From assembly GCA_947459825.1 (NCBI GenBank), contig CANHFH010000007.1, positions 1-46,593 on the forward strand: a stretch of DNA of 46,593 nt. The letters run 5' to 3'. The notes below the pieces were generated by a model that worked only from the letters and a program-made list of their open reading frames with translations, was not told the origin of the DNA and made no database searches. The position numbers were made by a program, and so were the translations under genes. Below, piece by piece: positions 15,687-23,950 of the stretch (positions are counted from its first letter, which is position 1; each line of letters starts with the position of its first letter). The DNA is from Pseudomonadota bacterium. Its GTDB lineage: Bacteria; Pseudomonadota; Gammaproteobacteria; Steroidobacterales; Steroidobacteraceae.

Positions 15687-17098
15687 GTGCGACCCTGCTC
15701 TGGCTGCGGCAGGACCTGCGGCTCGCCGACCATCCCGCGCTGCAGGCGGCGATCGCGCGCGGCGCGCCGGTCATACCCGTCTTCATCTGGGCGCCCGACG
15801 AGGAAGCCCCGTGGGCGCCCGGCGCCGCCTCGCGCTGGTGGCTGCATCATTCTTTGACGGCGCTGCAGCGCGACCTCGAGGCCCGCGGTTCGCGCCTGGT
15901 TATCCGCGCCGTCGGCGCAGGCGGCACGGCCGGCGCGGCGGGCGGCGGCTCGACGCTGGAGGTGTTGCGCGCGCTGCTGCGCGAGACCGGCGCCACCGCG
16001 GTCCATTGGAGCCGTCGCTACGAGCCCGCCGTGGTCGCGCGCGACCGCATCATCAAGGACACCCTGCGCGCGGAAGGCATCGAGGCGCGCAGCTTCAACG
16101 CCGCGCTGCTGGTCGAGCCCTGGGATGTGCAGAACCTGAGCGGCAAGCCTTTCCAGGTGTTCACCCCGTATTGGCGCCGGGTGTCCGCGGACCTCGATCC
16201 CGGCAAACCCACGCCCGCACCGCGCAGCATCGCCGCACCCGCGAAGTGGCCGAAGACGCTCGCGCTCGACGCGCTCGACCTGCTGCCGAAGATCGCCTGG
16301 GACGGAGGCTTCGCGGAGGCTTGGCAGCCGGGTGAGGCCGGGGCAGCGGCCAACCTCGACAGCTTCCTCGAAGGACCGGTGAAAGGCTACGGCGACCGCC
16401 GCAACTTCCCGGCCGAGCGTGGCACTTCGCGGCTCTCGCCGCACCTGCATTTCGGTGAGCTCTCGCCGCGGCAGGTGTGGCATGCGGCGCCGGAATGGCG
16501 GACCAGTCAGTTCATGGCCGAGATCGGTTGGCGCGAGTTCGCGCACCATCTGCTGTGGCACTTCCCGCAGACCACCGATGCGCCGCTGCGCAGCGACTTC
16601 CTGCGCTTCCCTTGGCGCACCGACGCCGCGCATCTGCACGCCTGGCAACGCGGTCTCACCGGCGTGCCGATGGTCGATGCCGGGATGCGGGAGCTGTGGC
16701 ACACCGGCTGGATGCACAACCGCGTGCGCATGGTGGTCGGCTCGTTCCTGGTCAAGAACCTGCGCCTGCACTGGCTCGAGGGCGCCCGCTGGTTCTGGGA
16801 CACGCTGGTCGATGCCGACCTCGCGAGCAACACGCTCGGCTGGCAATGGTGTGCGGGCTGCGGCGCCGATGCCGCGCCCTACTTCCGCGTCTTCAACCCG
16901 GAGAGCCAAGCGGAGAAGTTCGATCCGGAAGGCGGATATCGTCGACGCTGGGTGCCTGAGGCGATGCCGCCGTCGACGGTCGGCCCTGCGACCATCGCGG
17001 CGCCCGGTGGGGCACGCGACCGCTACCCCGCGCCGATCGTCGATCTCAAAGCATCACGCGTGGCCGCGCTCGAGGCCTTCGCCAGCCTGCGCAAGTAG
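15683..17098 (+). CDS. phrB: Deoxyribodipyrimidine photolyase (class I, PhrB-type)
   Basis: A 471-residue photolyase/cryptochrome flavoprotein that would repair UV-induced cyclobutane pyrimidine dimers using blue light. The N-terminal Rossmann domain begins LLWLRQDLRLADHPAL. The FAD domain carries RLSPHLHFGELSPRQVW, GWREFAHHLLWHFP, the MRELWHTGWMHNRVRM core and NTLGWQWCAGCGADAAPYF, with EKFDPEG and RRWVPE at the end. All are standard for class I enzymes. The ATG at 15683 overlaps the oxyR stop; the open frame extends upstream inside oxyR but is a shadow. The 3' end overlaps the convergent membrane-protein gene by 45 bases. Confidence 0.94.
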   Translation: MSATLLWLRQDLRLADHPALQAAIARGAPVIPVFIWAPDEEAPWAPGAASRWWLHHSLTALQRDLEARGSRLVIRAVGAGGTAGAAGGGSTLEVLRALLRETGATAVHWSRRYEPAVVARDRIIKDTLRAEGIEARSFNAALLVEPWDVQNLSGKPFQVFTPYWRRVSADLDPGKPTPAPRSIAAPAKWPKTLALDALDLLPKIAWDGGFAEAWQPGEAGAAANLDSFLEGPVKGYGDRRNFPAERGTSRLSPHLHFGELSPRQVWHAAPEWRTSQFMAEIGWREFAHHLLWHFPQTTDAPLRSDFLRFPWRTDAAHLHAWQRGLTGVPMVDAGMRELWHTGWMHNRVRMVVGSFLVKNLRLHWLEGARWFWDTLVDADLASNTLGWQWCAGCGADAAPYFRVFNPESQAEKFDPEGGYRRRWVPEAMPPSTVGPATIAAPGGARDRYPAPIVDLKASRVAALEAFASLRK

Positions 17099-18280
17099 CG
17101 CCCCGCCGCCGAGCCAGGCCATCAGCAACACCGGCCACTCGAGCCATGCGTGCGCGCCTGCGGCGACCGCGTACCACTCGCGCGCCGCGGCGTGGTCGAC
17201 CAAGAAGAACGCCGCCATCACCGCGCTGGCGAGCAGAGCGAGCGATCGTGCTCTCTGCGGCAACGGCGGCCGGCCGCTGCGGCGCGCCTCGGCCTGCGGC
17301 AAGAGGTGGATCACGCTCAGATAGTGCGCGCACTGCGCCAGCACCAGTGCGGTGAGCAACGCCGGCAACAGCGCAGGCGTCGCCCCGAACGGCAGTTGCG
17401 AAGCGAGCGGCGCTGTCCCGGACGCGCCGCCCTGCGCGGTCGCTATCCAGGCCGCGAGACCGGGTGAGCCGATCGCACCGACGACCACCAGCACCGGCAG
17501 CGCCATCAGAGCCGTGACGCCCCACGCGACCGCGCGCTGCGTGGCATCCTCACGGGCGAGGTCCCACGCCAGCAGCAACGGCGTGAAGTTGTGGAGCAGC
17601 GAAAGCCAGAGCAGCGCGACGACCGGTTCACCCGCCGCGAGCAGCCCCGCCAGCGCCAGCGAACCTGCCGCGCCGACGAGACGCGCTGCGATGCCCGTGC
17701 CACGCGGTGCGCAGACGACGATCGCGCCGATCAGCGCCAGCGTCGCGATGTCGGAGGCCGCGACCCACAGCGACGACACCCACCCGACCGCAGCCGCGGC
17801 GCGCATCAGCGCCTGCAGCGCCAGCACCGCCCACAGCGCATGCCACCACCGCAGCGGCCAACGCGCGCCATAGCGGCTCTTCACGAAGGCCATCTCCCAG
17901 ACCACATGCGGTAGCCCGAACAGCGCGAGCGCGACGATGTAGAGCGGCACCGGCGCCATCAGCGCGAGACCTGCGGTGAACGAGGCGAGGTTGGCGGCCG
18001 TCGCGATGACGAACGCGCGCCGCGCATCGACGGGCAGCAGCAGACGCAGCACCGCGGCTTCGACCAGCACGACCGCCACCTCGATGATCGCGACGCCTTG
18101 GGCATATCCATCGGGCGACAGCGCGGCGGCGGCGCGCCAAGCGAACGGATGTGTGAGCAGCGATGCGGCGGCTGCAGCGGCGAGGATCCGCGGCATCCCG
18201 ATGACGGAAGGCCGCAGCAGCAGCACGACGACGAGACACTCGACGACGAGCGTCAAGACGAGTGCAGCGCCCTGACCCAT
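17054..18280 (-). CDS. Polytopic membrane protein with conserved-looking His positions, unassigned
   Basis: A 408-residue protein with about ten hydrophobic helices. The first third (VECLVVVLLLR, LLTHPFAW, VVLVEAAVLRLLL) looks like a small stand-alone membrane domain. The rest has His-containing segments at helix ends: GLPHVVWEM, LLHNFTPLLLAWD, CAHYLSVIHLLPQ, VDHAAAREWY and AHAWLEWP. The pattern loosely recalls Brp/Blh-type beta-carotene cleaving oxygenases, which use membrane histidines to bind iron, but the match is not good enough to name it. It converges with the photolyase, sharing 45 coding bases, and begins 27 bases after the stop of the Cys-rich exported protein's opposite neighbour region. 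Function unknown. Confidence 0.7.
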   Translation of the reverse strand: MGQGAALVLTLVVECLVVVLLLRPSVIGMPRILAAAAAASLLTHPFAWRAAAALSPDGYAQGVAIIEVAVVLVEAAVLRLLLPVDARRAFVIATAANLASFTAGLALMAPVPLYIVALALFGLPHVVWEMAFVKSRYGARWPLRWWHALWAVLALQALMRAAAAVGWVSSLWVAASDIATLALIGAIVVCAPRGTGIAARLVGAAGSLALAGLLAAGEPVVALLWLSLLHNFTPLLLAWDLAREDATQRAVAWGVTALMALPVLVVVGAIGSPGLAAWIATAQGGASGTAPLASQLPFGATPALLPALLTALVLAQCAHYLSVIHLLPQAEARRSGRPPLPQRARSLALLASAVMAAFFLVDHAAAREWYAVAAGAHAWLEWPVLLMAWLGGGALLAQAGEGLERGHA

Positions 18281-18307
18281 CGGTCCCGCGGCCTCAGGGA
18301 CGCCGCG

Positions 18308-18991
18308 TCACTGCCGGACTTTCTGCCACCAGGAGACCGGCTTGAGGTCGCGCACCACAGGCTTCGCCGAGATGCACTGCAGCACATCGCGCGTCGCCAC
18401 CTGCCAACCACGGAAGTAGAACCGCGGTGCGGACTCGGTGACGCGCGCGCAGACGCCCGCGTTGCGCACCGGCTTGCCGTCGACCGTCAACGCGGCCTCG
18501 CAAGCGGCACCGGCACCACGACCCGCGCAGAACCGGTCGTGCGGCAGCTCCGTCGGCGGCTTGCAGCCGTAGCCGCGCTCGAGTGCCACCGCGGCGCCCT
18601 CCGGCACCTCGCAGAAGTACGCCGGCAGCGAGAACCCGCCCGCGGGCAGTCCACGATCCATGGTCACCTTCGCAGTGCGCTCGCAGCGCAGGTCGATCTG
18701 CGTGCGCGAGGCGTCGAGCCCGTTGCGGCAGATCCCGGCGCCGCCGCCCGCGAGTGCATCGCCCGGCAGGGTGCAGGTGGCGCCGACGCTGCGCTTGGCG
18801 CAGAACTGGTCGGCGCGGTCGAAGGTCTTGGGGTTGTCGCGCAGCCGTTGTTCGGCCTCGCGCACGCCGGGCGGGATGACATCGGCACGAGCGACCGGTG
18901 CCGGCACCGCAGACGCCAGCACCGCGTAAAGGACCATCGCGAGCGGGAACACCGCGGCCACGGCCGACGCGGGACGGCCGCCGACACCCAT
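18308..18991 (-). CDS. Exported Cys-rich protein, unknown function
   Basis: A 227-residue protein with an N-terminal signal peptide (about residues 11-36, ending in APVARA). The mature part has ten cysteines in short repeated contexts such as DQFCAKRSVGATC, AGICRNG, LRCER, YFCEVPEG, YGCKPP, RFCAGRGAGAAC and GVCARV, suggesting two related disulfide-bonded halves in the periplasm. I do not recognise the family. The start at 18991 lies two bases past the acyl-CoA dehydrogenase stop, so it is probably the second gene of that transcript. A shorter start at the internal Met of the signal peptide is possible. Confidence 0.75.
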   Translation of the reverse strand: MGVGGRPASAVAAVFPLAMVLYAVLASAVPAPVARADVIPPGVREAEQRLRDNPKTFDRADQFCAKRSVGATCTLPGDALAGGGAGICRNGLDASRTQIDLRCERTAKVTMDRGLPAGGFSLPAYFCEVPEGAAVALERGYGCKPPTELPHDRFCAGRGAGAACEAALTVDGKPVRNAGVCARVTESAPRFYFRGWQVATRDVLQCISAKPVVRDLKPVSWWQKVRQ

Positions 18992-18992
18992 C

Positions 18993-20801
18993 TCAGATGA
19001 CCGCGGCGTCGACATCGAGCACGCTCGACGCACCGCCTTCGACCACGCGCGCGAGCGCATGCGCCTGCGGCAGCACATGCGCCGCATAGAACTGCGCCGA
19101 GGCGATCTTGCCGCGCAGGAAGTCCGCGTCCGCATCGCCCGCCGCGAGCCGCTTCGCGGCGATCGCGGCGGACTTCGCGAGCAGCCAGCCGCCGAGCACA
19201 TGGCCTGTCATCCGCAGCAGCGGCACGGAGACCGCGAACGCGCGCTCCGGCCCCTGCGCCCACGCGGTCAGCACGCTCCGACCCGCGCCGGCGAGCGCCG
19301 CCACGGCCTCGCGTGCGGCGTCACGCGCAGCGGCCACCGCCGCGGCGTGCGGCGAGCCCGCAGCGTCGAGCGCCGCGAGTTCGCGATCGGCGTCGGCGAG
19401 CAGCGCCGCCAGCGCGGCGCCGCCGTCGCGCGCGATCTTGCGGCCGATGAAATCATTGGCCTGGATGGCGGTGGTGCCTTCGTAGATGGTGGTGATGCGC
19501 ACATCGCGGTAGGGCTGCGCGGCGCCCGTCTCCTCGATGAAGCCCATGCCGCCATGCACCTGCAGACCGAGCGAGGCGAGCTCGATGCCGGACTCGGTGC
19601 TGCAGGCCTTGACCACCGGGATCAGCAGGTCGCCGCGGACCTGCGCGGCCGCGCGCGTCGTCTCATCCGCATGGCGCGCGCCGAGGTCGAGCTGCAGGGC
19701 CGCATACAGCGCCGTGGCACGCAGCGCCTCGATCTGCGACTTCATGGTCAGCAGCATGCGCTTGACGTCGGGGTGGTGGATGATCGTCGCAGGCGCGGCC
19801 GCCGAGGCGCCGACGGAGGCTCCGACCGGCTTGCCCTGCACGCGCGTGCGCGCCCATTGCGAGGCCTGCTGTAACGCGCGCTCGGCGACCGCATAGCCCT
19901 CGAGACCGACGGACAGCCGCGCAGCGTTCATCATGACGAACATGTACTCGAGGCCGCGGTTCGCCTCGCCCACCAGATAGCCGATCGCGCCTTCCTTCTG
20001 GCCGTAGGCCATGACGCAGGTCGGACTGCCGTGGATGCCGAGCTTGTGCTCGATGGAGATGGCGTGCACATCGTTGCGCGCGCCGAGCGCACCGTCCTCG
20101 CCCACCAGCACCTTCGGCACGATGAACATCGAGATGCCGCGCACACCCGGCGGCGCGCCGTCGATGCGCGCCAGCACCATGTGGATGGTGTTGGGCGTGA
20201 GGTCGTGCTCGCCCCAGGTGATGAAGATCTTCTGACCGAAGATCCGGTAACGGTCGCCGTCCGGGGCCGCACGGGTGCGGACGGCGGCGAGGTCGGAGCC
20301 GGCCTGCGGCTCGGTGAGGTTCATGGTGCCGGTCCACTCGCCGCTCACCATCTTCTCGAGATACAGCGCTTTCTGCGTCGGCGTGCCGAAATGCTCGAGC
20401 GCCTCGACCGCACCCTGCGTCAGCATCGGACAGAGCTTGAAGGAGAGGTTCGAGGCCGCCCAGAGCTCCTCGACGGCGACGCCGAGCACGCAGGGCATGC
20501 CCTGACCGCCGTGCTCGGGCGCGGCGCGCAGCGCGGGCCAACCGCCGGCGACATATTGGTCGTAGGCCGCCTTGAAGCCCTTCGGCGCGCGCACGCCTTC
20601 CGGCGTCCAACGCGCGCCGTCGCGATCGAAGGACTTGTAGAGCGGATCGAGCACGGTCTCGGCGAACCTGGCCGCCTCGCCGAGCACCGCGCCGGCGGTA
20701 TCCAAAGAATAATCCGCGTACGCGGGACAGCCCTGCAGAGCGGTCTCGCCGATGAGTTCGCGGAGGTCGAAGTCGAGGTCCTTGAGCGGTGCGCGGTACA
20801 T
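18993..20801 (-). CDS. Acyl-CoA dehydrogenase, DmdC-like (with C-terminal extension domain)
   Basis: A 602-residue flavin-dependent acyl-CoA dehydrogenase of the longer class that includes 3-methylmercaptopropionyl-CoA dehydrogenase. The N-terminal MYRAPLKDLDFDLRELI is characteristic. FAD-binding motifs MNLTEPQAGSDLAAVRTRA and ITWGEHD, the substrate-binding IEHKLGIHGSPTCVM and ARLSVGLEGYAVAERA follow. The catalytic Glu is expected in TTIYEGTTAIQANDFIGRK. After about residue 470 there is the extra helical domain of this class. The true acyl substrate is unknown. It is preceded by a LysR gene in the same orientation, 41 bases upstream. Confidence 0.93.
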   Translation of the reverse strand: MYRAPLKDLDFDLRELIGETALQGCPAYADYSLDTAGAVLGEAARFAETVLDPLYKSFDRDGARWTPEGVRAPKGFKAAYDQYVAGGWPALRAAPEHGGQGMPCVLGVAVEELWAASNLSFKLCPMLTQGAVEALEHFGTPTQKALYLEKMVSGEWTGTMNLTEPQAGSDLAAVRTRAAPDGDRYRIFGQKIFITWGEHDLTPNTIHMVLARIDGAPPGVRGISMFIVPKVLVGEDGALGARNDVHAISIEHKLGIHGSPTCVMAYGQKEGAIGYLVGEANRGLEYMFVMMNAARLSVGLEGYAVAERALQQASQWARTRVQGKPVGASVGASAAAPATIIHHPDVKRMLLTMKSQIEALRATALYAALQLDLGARHADETTRAAAQVRGDLLIPVVKACSTESGIELASLGLQVHGGMGFIEETGAAQPYRDVRITTIYEGTTAIQANDFIGRKIARDGGAALAALLADADRELAALDAAGSPHAAAVAAARDAAREAVAALAGAGRSVLTAWAQGPERAFAVSVPLLRMTGHVLGGWLLAKSAAIAAKRLAAGDADADFLRGKIASAQFYAAHVLPQAHALARVVEGGASSVLDVDAAVI

Positions 20802-20842
20802 GGCCCGATTTTAGCCTGACGGTCGGACCCGTGCGGCCGGGT

Positions 20843-21811
20843 CTACGCGGTCGGCGCAGGCGCGCTCTGCCCCGGCACCGGCTGCCCGGCGAGCGCCGGC
20901 ACCAGGTTCGCGGCGACGAATTCGACGAAGGCCTTGAGCCGGGCGTCTTCCGCAAGGGTCGCCGGGAACATCGCACAGAGCGGCGCCTGAGGGGGCAGCT
21001 CCCAGTCGGGCAGCACGCGTTTCAGCTTCTGCGCCATGAGCCCGGCGCGGCACAAAAATTCGGGCAGCAGACCGATACCCAGTCCCGCCGCCACCGAGGC
21101 GTGCAGCAATGCAGGGTCGTTGACCGCCAGCTTCGGTCGCACGGTGATCTCGGCCCGCCGGTTGCCGTGGGTGAGCCGCAGCACGACCAAGGGACCTGCC
21201 GCCGACTCCGGCGTCAGCAGCTCGAAGCGGTCCAGGTCCTCCGGCGCCCCGGGGATGCCGGCCTTCTGCAGATACGCGGGTGTCGCGCAGAGGATGGCGG
21301 GCGGCGTGCCGAGCACGCGGCAGACCGTGTCGGGCAGCGCGCCCTCGGCGGCGGGCGGCGGCGGTTCCGCGGCGCGCAGCACCAGATCACAGGTCGCGAG
21401 CGCGTCCGGGCCGACCTCGCCGAGTTCGACCTCCAACGGGATGTGCGGATGGCGCTCCAGGAACCGCGGCACCAAGGGCGCGAGCAGCACACGACCGTAG
21501 GTGGCGTCGGCGAGCACCCGCAGCGGCCCCTCGCGGGTCACGGCAAGCTCGACGGCTCGTTGCCGTACCTGCTCGGTGGCCTCGAGGATCGAACGGCACA
21601 ACGGCAGCAGTTGCTCCCCCACCGGCGTCAGCGTCAGCCGCCGCGTGGTGCGGGTCATGAGCGACAGACCGAGTTCCGCCTCCAGTTCCGAGACCGCCCG
21701 GCTGATACCGGCCTTGGGCACCTTGAGCGCCCGAGCGGCGGCTGTGAAGCCGTTGAGGTCGACCACCTTGGCGAAGACGGCCATACGGGCTGCAGTCCAC
21801 ATTTGAGACAC
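20843..21811 (-). CDS. LysR-family transcriptional regulator
   Basis: A 322-residue LysR protein: winged helix (VFAKVVDLNGFTAAARALKVPKAGISRAVSELE) and a periplasmic-binding-like effector domain. The effector is unknown. The GTG at 21811 is preferred because GAGGG lies seven bases upstream; an ATG at 21802 would also serve. It lies between the dehydrogenase, in the same orientation, and the divergent nitrilase-fold gene at 21983, so either could be its target. The C-terminus is a Pro/Ala-rich tail. Confidence 0.9.
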   Translation of the reverse strand: MSQMWTAARMAVFAKVVDLNGFTAAARALKVPKAGISRAVSELEAELGLSLMTRTTRRLTLTPVGEQLLPLCRSILEATEQVRQRAVELAVTREGPLRVLADATYGRVLLAPLVPRFLERHPHIPLEVELGEVGPDALATCDLVLRAAEPPPPAAEGALPDTVCRVLGTPPAILCATPAYLQKAGIPGAPEDLDRFELLTPESAAGPLVVLRLTHGNRRAEITVRPKLAVNDPALLHASVAAGLGIGLLPEFLCRAGLMAQKLKRVLPDWELPPQAPLCAMFPATLAEDARLKAFVEFVAANLVPALAGQPVPGQSAPAPTA

Positions 21812-21952
21812 CGGTGAGCCCTCGGATCTTTAGGGAGCGGTTATTGTTGCACCGGCGAGGCAAAAAAGCCAAGCCGTGGCGCTACCCCACCGCGCCGCGC
21901 CGAGGTTCCGCCCGGCGGTCACCCGGCTCGACCACCTGGCCTACACTGCTCG

Positions 21953-21968
21953 GGTCGGGATTCCGACC
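21953..21968 (+). promoter_or_regulatory. Inverted repeat just upstream of the second nitrilase-fold gene
   Basis: GGTCGG-GATT-CCGACC is a perfect 6+6 dyad ending 14 bases before the ATG, right ahead of the AGGAGG ribosome binding site. TACACT at 21943-21948 may be a -10 element. The dyad could be an operator near the start site or a leader hairpin; which cannot be told from one sequence. Confidence 0.35.
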
Positions 21969-21982
21969 AGGAGGAGACGCCC

Positions 21983-23185
21983 ATGCCCCGTAAGCCCCGC
22001 ATCACCACCCCCGACGGCCGAACGACGCTGAGCGAGGAGCTCTCGCGCCGCGGATTCCTCACAGGCGCCGGGCTCGCCCTCGGTGCAGCGACGACCGCGG
22101 TCACCACGCCCACCGCCGAAGCGGCGATGGGGAAGGGCCCGGATGCGCTCGCCGTCAGCCGCAACGGCAGCTACGCCACCGTGCCGCTCGCCAAGGACAT
22201 GATCCGCCTCGGCGTGATGCAGACGCGCGTGCGGCCGGTCGACGCGGCGAGCCCCGAGAAGGGCCGCCGCGAGAACCTCGACCACATGCTGAAGCTGATC
22301 GCCAACGCGCAGGAGTGGAACCCGCCGTCGGACATCCTCTTCTTCCATGAATTCCCGATCACCGGCTTCAGCTACGACTGGGACCGCAAGGACATCCTGC
22401 GGCTGTCGATCGAACTGCCGGGGCCTGAGACCGAGGCGCTCGGCGTCGCCGCGCGCAAGTACGGCTGCTACATCGTGTTCGGCTCGTATGTCCGCGACAA
22501 GGATTGGCCCGACCATGTGCTGTCGATCACCACGATCATCGGGCCGGACGGCCGCATCCTCGACAAGCACTGGAAGGTGCGCAACATCATGGGCGTGTTC
22601 CGCATCGGCCAGGCGCCGATCGAGCTCATGACCAGCACCATCTACAACAACCTCGACCGCTACATCGAGATGTACGGCGCCGACGCCGTGATCCCGGTGA
22701 CGCGTACGCCCGTCGGCAACATCAGCACCGGCGCGATGCAGCGCGAGCCGGAGCTCTTCCGTGCGATGGCGCTGAAGGGCGCCGAGATCCTGCTGCGCAC
22801 CGCGACCGGCAGCTTCATCCCCGCCGATATCCAGGCCACCGCCGTGACCAACCGCGTCTACACCGCCGTGTGCAACAACGCGGTGTCGCCCGGCAACCAG
22901 TTCTTCGAGGAGCCGGGCGGTTCCGGGGGCAGCGCCGTCTACGACCCCACCGGCAACCCGATCGCGATGGCGCGCAACGAGTTCGAGCAGCTGGTGGCGA
23001 CCAACATCCCCATCAAGGCCTTCCGCGCGACCCACAAGCCGCCCGATTTCGCCTGGGAGCTCTACGCGCCCGTGTACGCGCAGCATGTGCGCAAGTACCC
23101 GCCCAACAAGTTCGCGGGCAAGCTGCCCGCCGACCTGCGCGAAGCCGGCCGCTGGCTCAACGACCCGAAGAACGTCAACTGGTGA
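21983..23185 (+). CDS. Tat-exported nitrilase-fold protein, second paralogue, catalytic Cys apparently absent
   Basis: A 400-residue paralogue of the protein at 3076. The Tat signal is LSRRGFLTGAGLALG, with an unusually long 18-residue head before it. Glu123 (HEFPITGF) and Lys198 (HWKVRN) occupy the catalytic Glu and Lys positions. The nucleophile motif reads STGAMQREPELFRAMALKGAE, and Gly250 stands where aliphatic amidases have Cys. The following ALKGAEILL and TNRVYTAVCNNAV segments are otherwise amidase-like. AGGAGG precedes the ATG by about seven bases. It stands alone, divergent from a LysR gene. A catalytically dead or mechanistically different role outside the cytoplasm is plausible. 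Confidence 0.8.
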   Translation: MPRKPRITTPDGRTTLSEELSRRGFLTGAGLALGAATTAVTTPTAEAAMGKGPDALAVSRNGSYATVPLAKDMIRLGVMQTRVRPVDAASPEKGRRENLDHMLKLIANAQEWNPPSDILFFHEFPITGFSYDWDRKDILRLSIELPGPETEALGVAARKYGCYIVFGSYVRDKDWPDHVLSITTIIGPDGRILDKHWKVRNIMGVFRIGQAPIELMTSTIYNNLDRYIEMYGADAVIPVTRTPVGNISTGAMQREPELFRAMALKGAEILLRTATGSFIPADIQATAVTNRVYTAVCNNAVSPGNQFFEEPGGSGGSAVYDPTGNPIAMARNEFEQLVATNIPIKAFRATHKPPDFAWELYAPVYAQHVRKYPPNKFAGKLPADLREAGRWLNDPKNVNW

Positions 23186-23227
23186 CGGTGGCGTCGCCCG
23201 AGACCGACGCGCCTGCGTCGACCGCGC

Positions 23228-23950
23228 TCACTTCGTGGCCTTCAGCTCGCGGAAGACACGCTGCGCTTCCTGCCACTCGGCGTCGCCGTCGAAGTACTGG
23301 AAGAACGCCACCGCATGGTCATCGGGGTCGATCACCGCGAGCTCCATGAAGCGCAGCTGCGGCGTGGTGTCGGTGGCCGGGATCTCGTCGAGCGAGGGCT
23401 CGACCACGCGGAACCCCGCGTCCTTCGCGCGGCGGCGGATGCCGAGCAGATCGTCGGTCTCGAACAGCACCGTGAACGCGCGCGGACGCTGCGTGAAGGC
23501 GACCTCCATGTCCTTGACCTCCTGCAGCGTCAGGCCGCGCACCTCGTCGGAGGTGTTGAACATCGCCATGCGCTTGCGCGCACCCGCCGGGATGCCGAAC
23601 ATCTCGTATCCCAAAGATCTCGGGTCGCGGTTGTAGTAGGGCTCCACCGAGTAGAGTTCCAAGCCGATCACATCCGCATAGAAACGCACCGACCGCTCGA
23701 GGTCGCGCACGATGAGCAGCGGCCGTTTCACGCGCAGCATGCGGCCCTGCAGCGGCTTCTGGCTCCAGGTCCCTTCGCGGATGGGCGGCGCATCGGGGTA
23801 GAGCGCCGGGTCGTACCAGGGCTCTTTCTTCCAGTCGCGGCTCTCCTGCGCGGGCAGCGGGGCGGCGCACAGCGCACCGACGGCGAGCAGCGCAAGCGCC
23901 GCGGATCGCGTGGATCGTACGAGCACCCGCCTGATGCCGATCGCCGTCAT
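23228..23950 (-). CDS. Exported VOC/glyoxalase-fold protein
   Basis: A 240-residue protein with a signal peptide (about residues 1-35, ending APLPAQ). The mature part has a linker rich in Pro/Trp and one vicinal-oxygen-chelate domain: RPLLIVRDLERSVRFYADVIGLELY, VLFETDDLLGIRRRAKDAGF and FMELAVIDPDDHAVAFFQYF. Metal ligands of the glyoxalase type are only partly visible, so activity is uncertain, and export of a VOC protein is not common. The ATG at 23950 overlaps the stop of the CPBP gene by four bases, so they form a coupled pair. Confidence 0.8.
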   Translation of the reverse strand: MTAIGIRRVLVRSTRSAALALLAVGALCAAPLPAQESRDWKKEPWYDPALYPDAPPIREGTWSQKPLQGRMLRVKRPLLIVRDLERSVRFYADVIGLELYSVEPYYNRDPRSLGYEMFGIPAGARKRMAMFNTSDEVRGLTLQEVKDMEVAFTQRPRAFTVLFETDDLLGIRRRAKDAGFRVVEPSLDEIPATDTTPQLRFMELAVIDPDDHAVAFFQYFDGDAEWQEAQRVFRELKATK

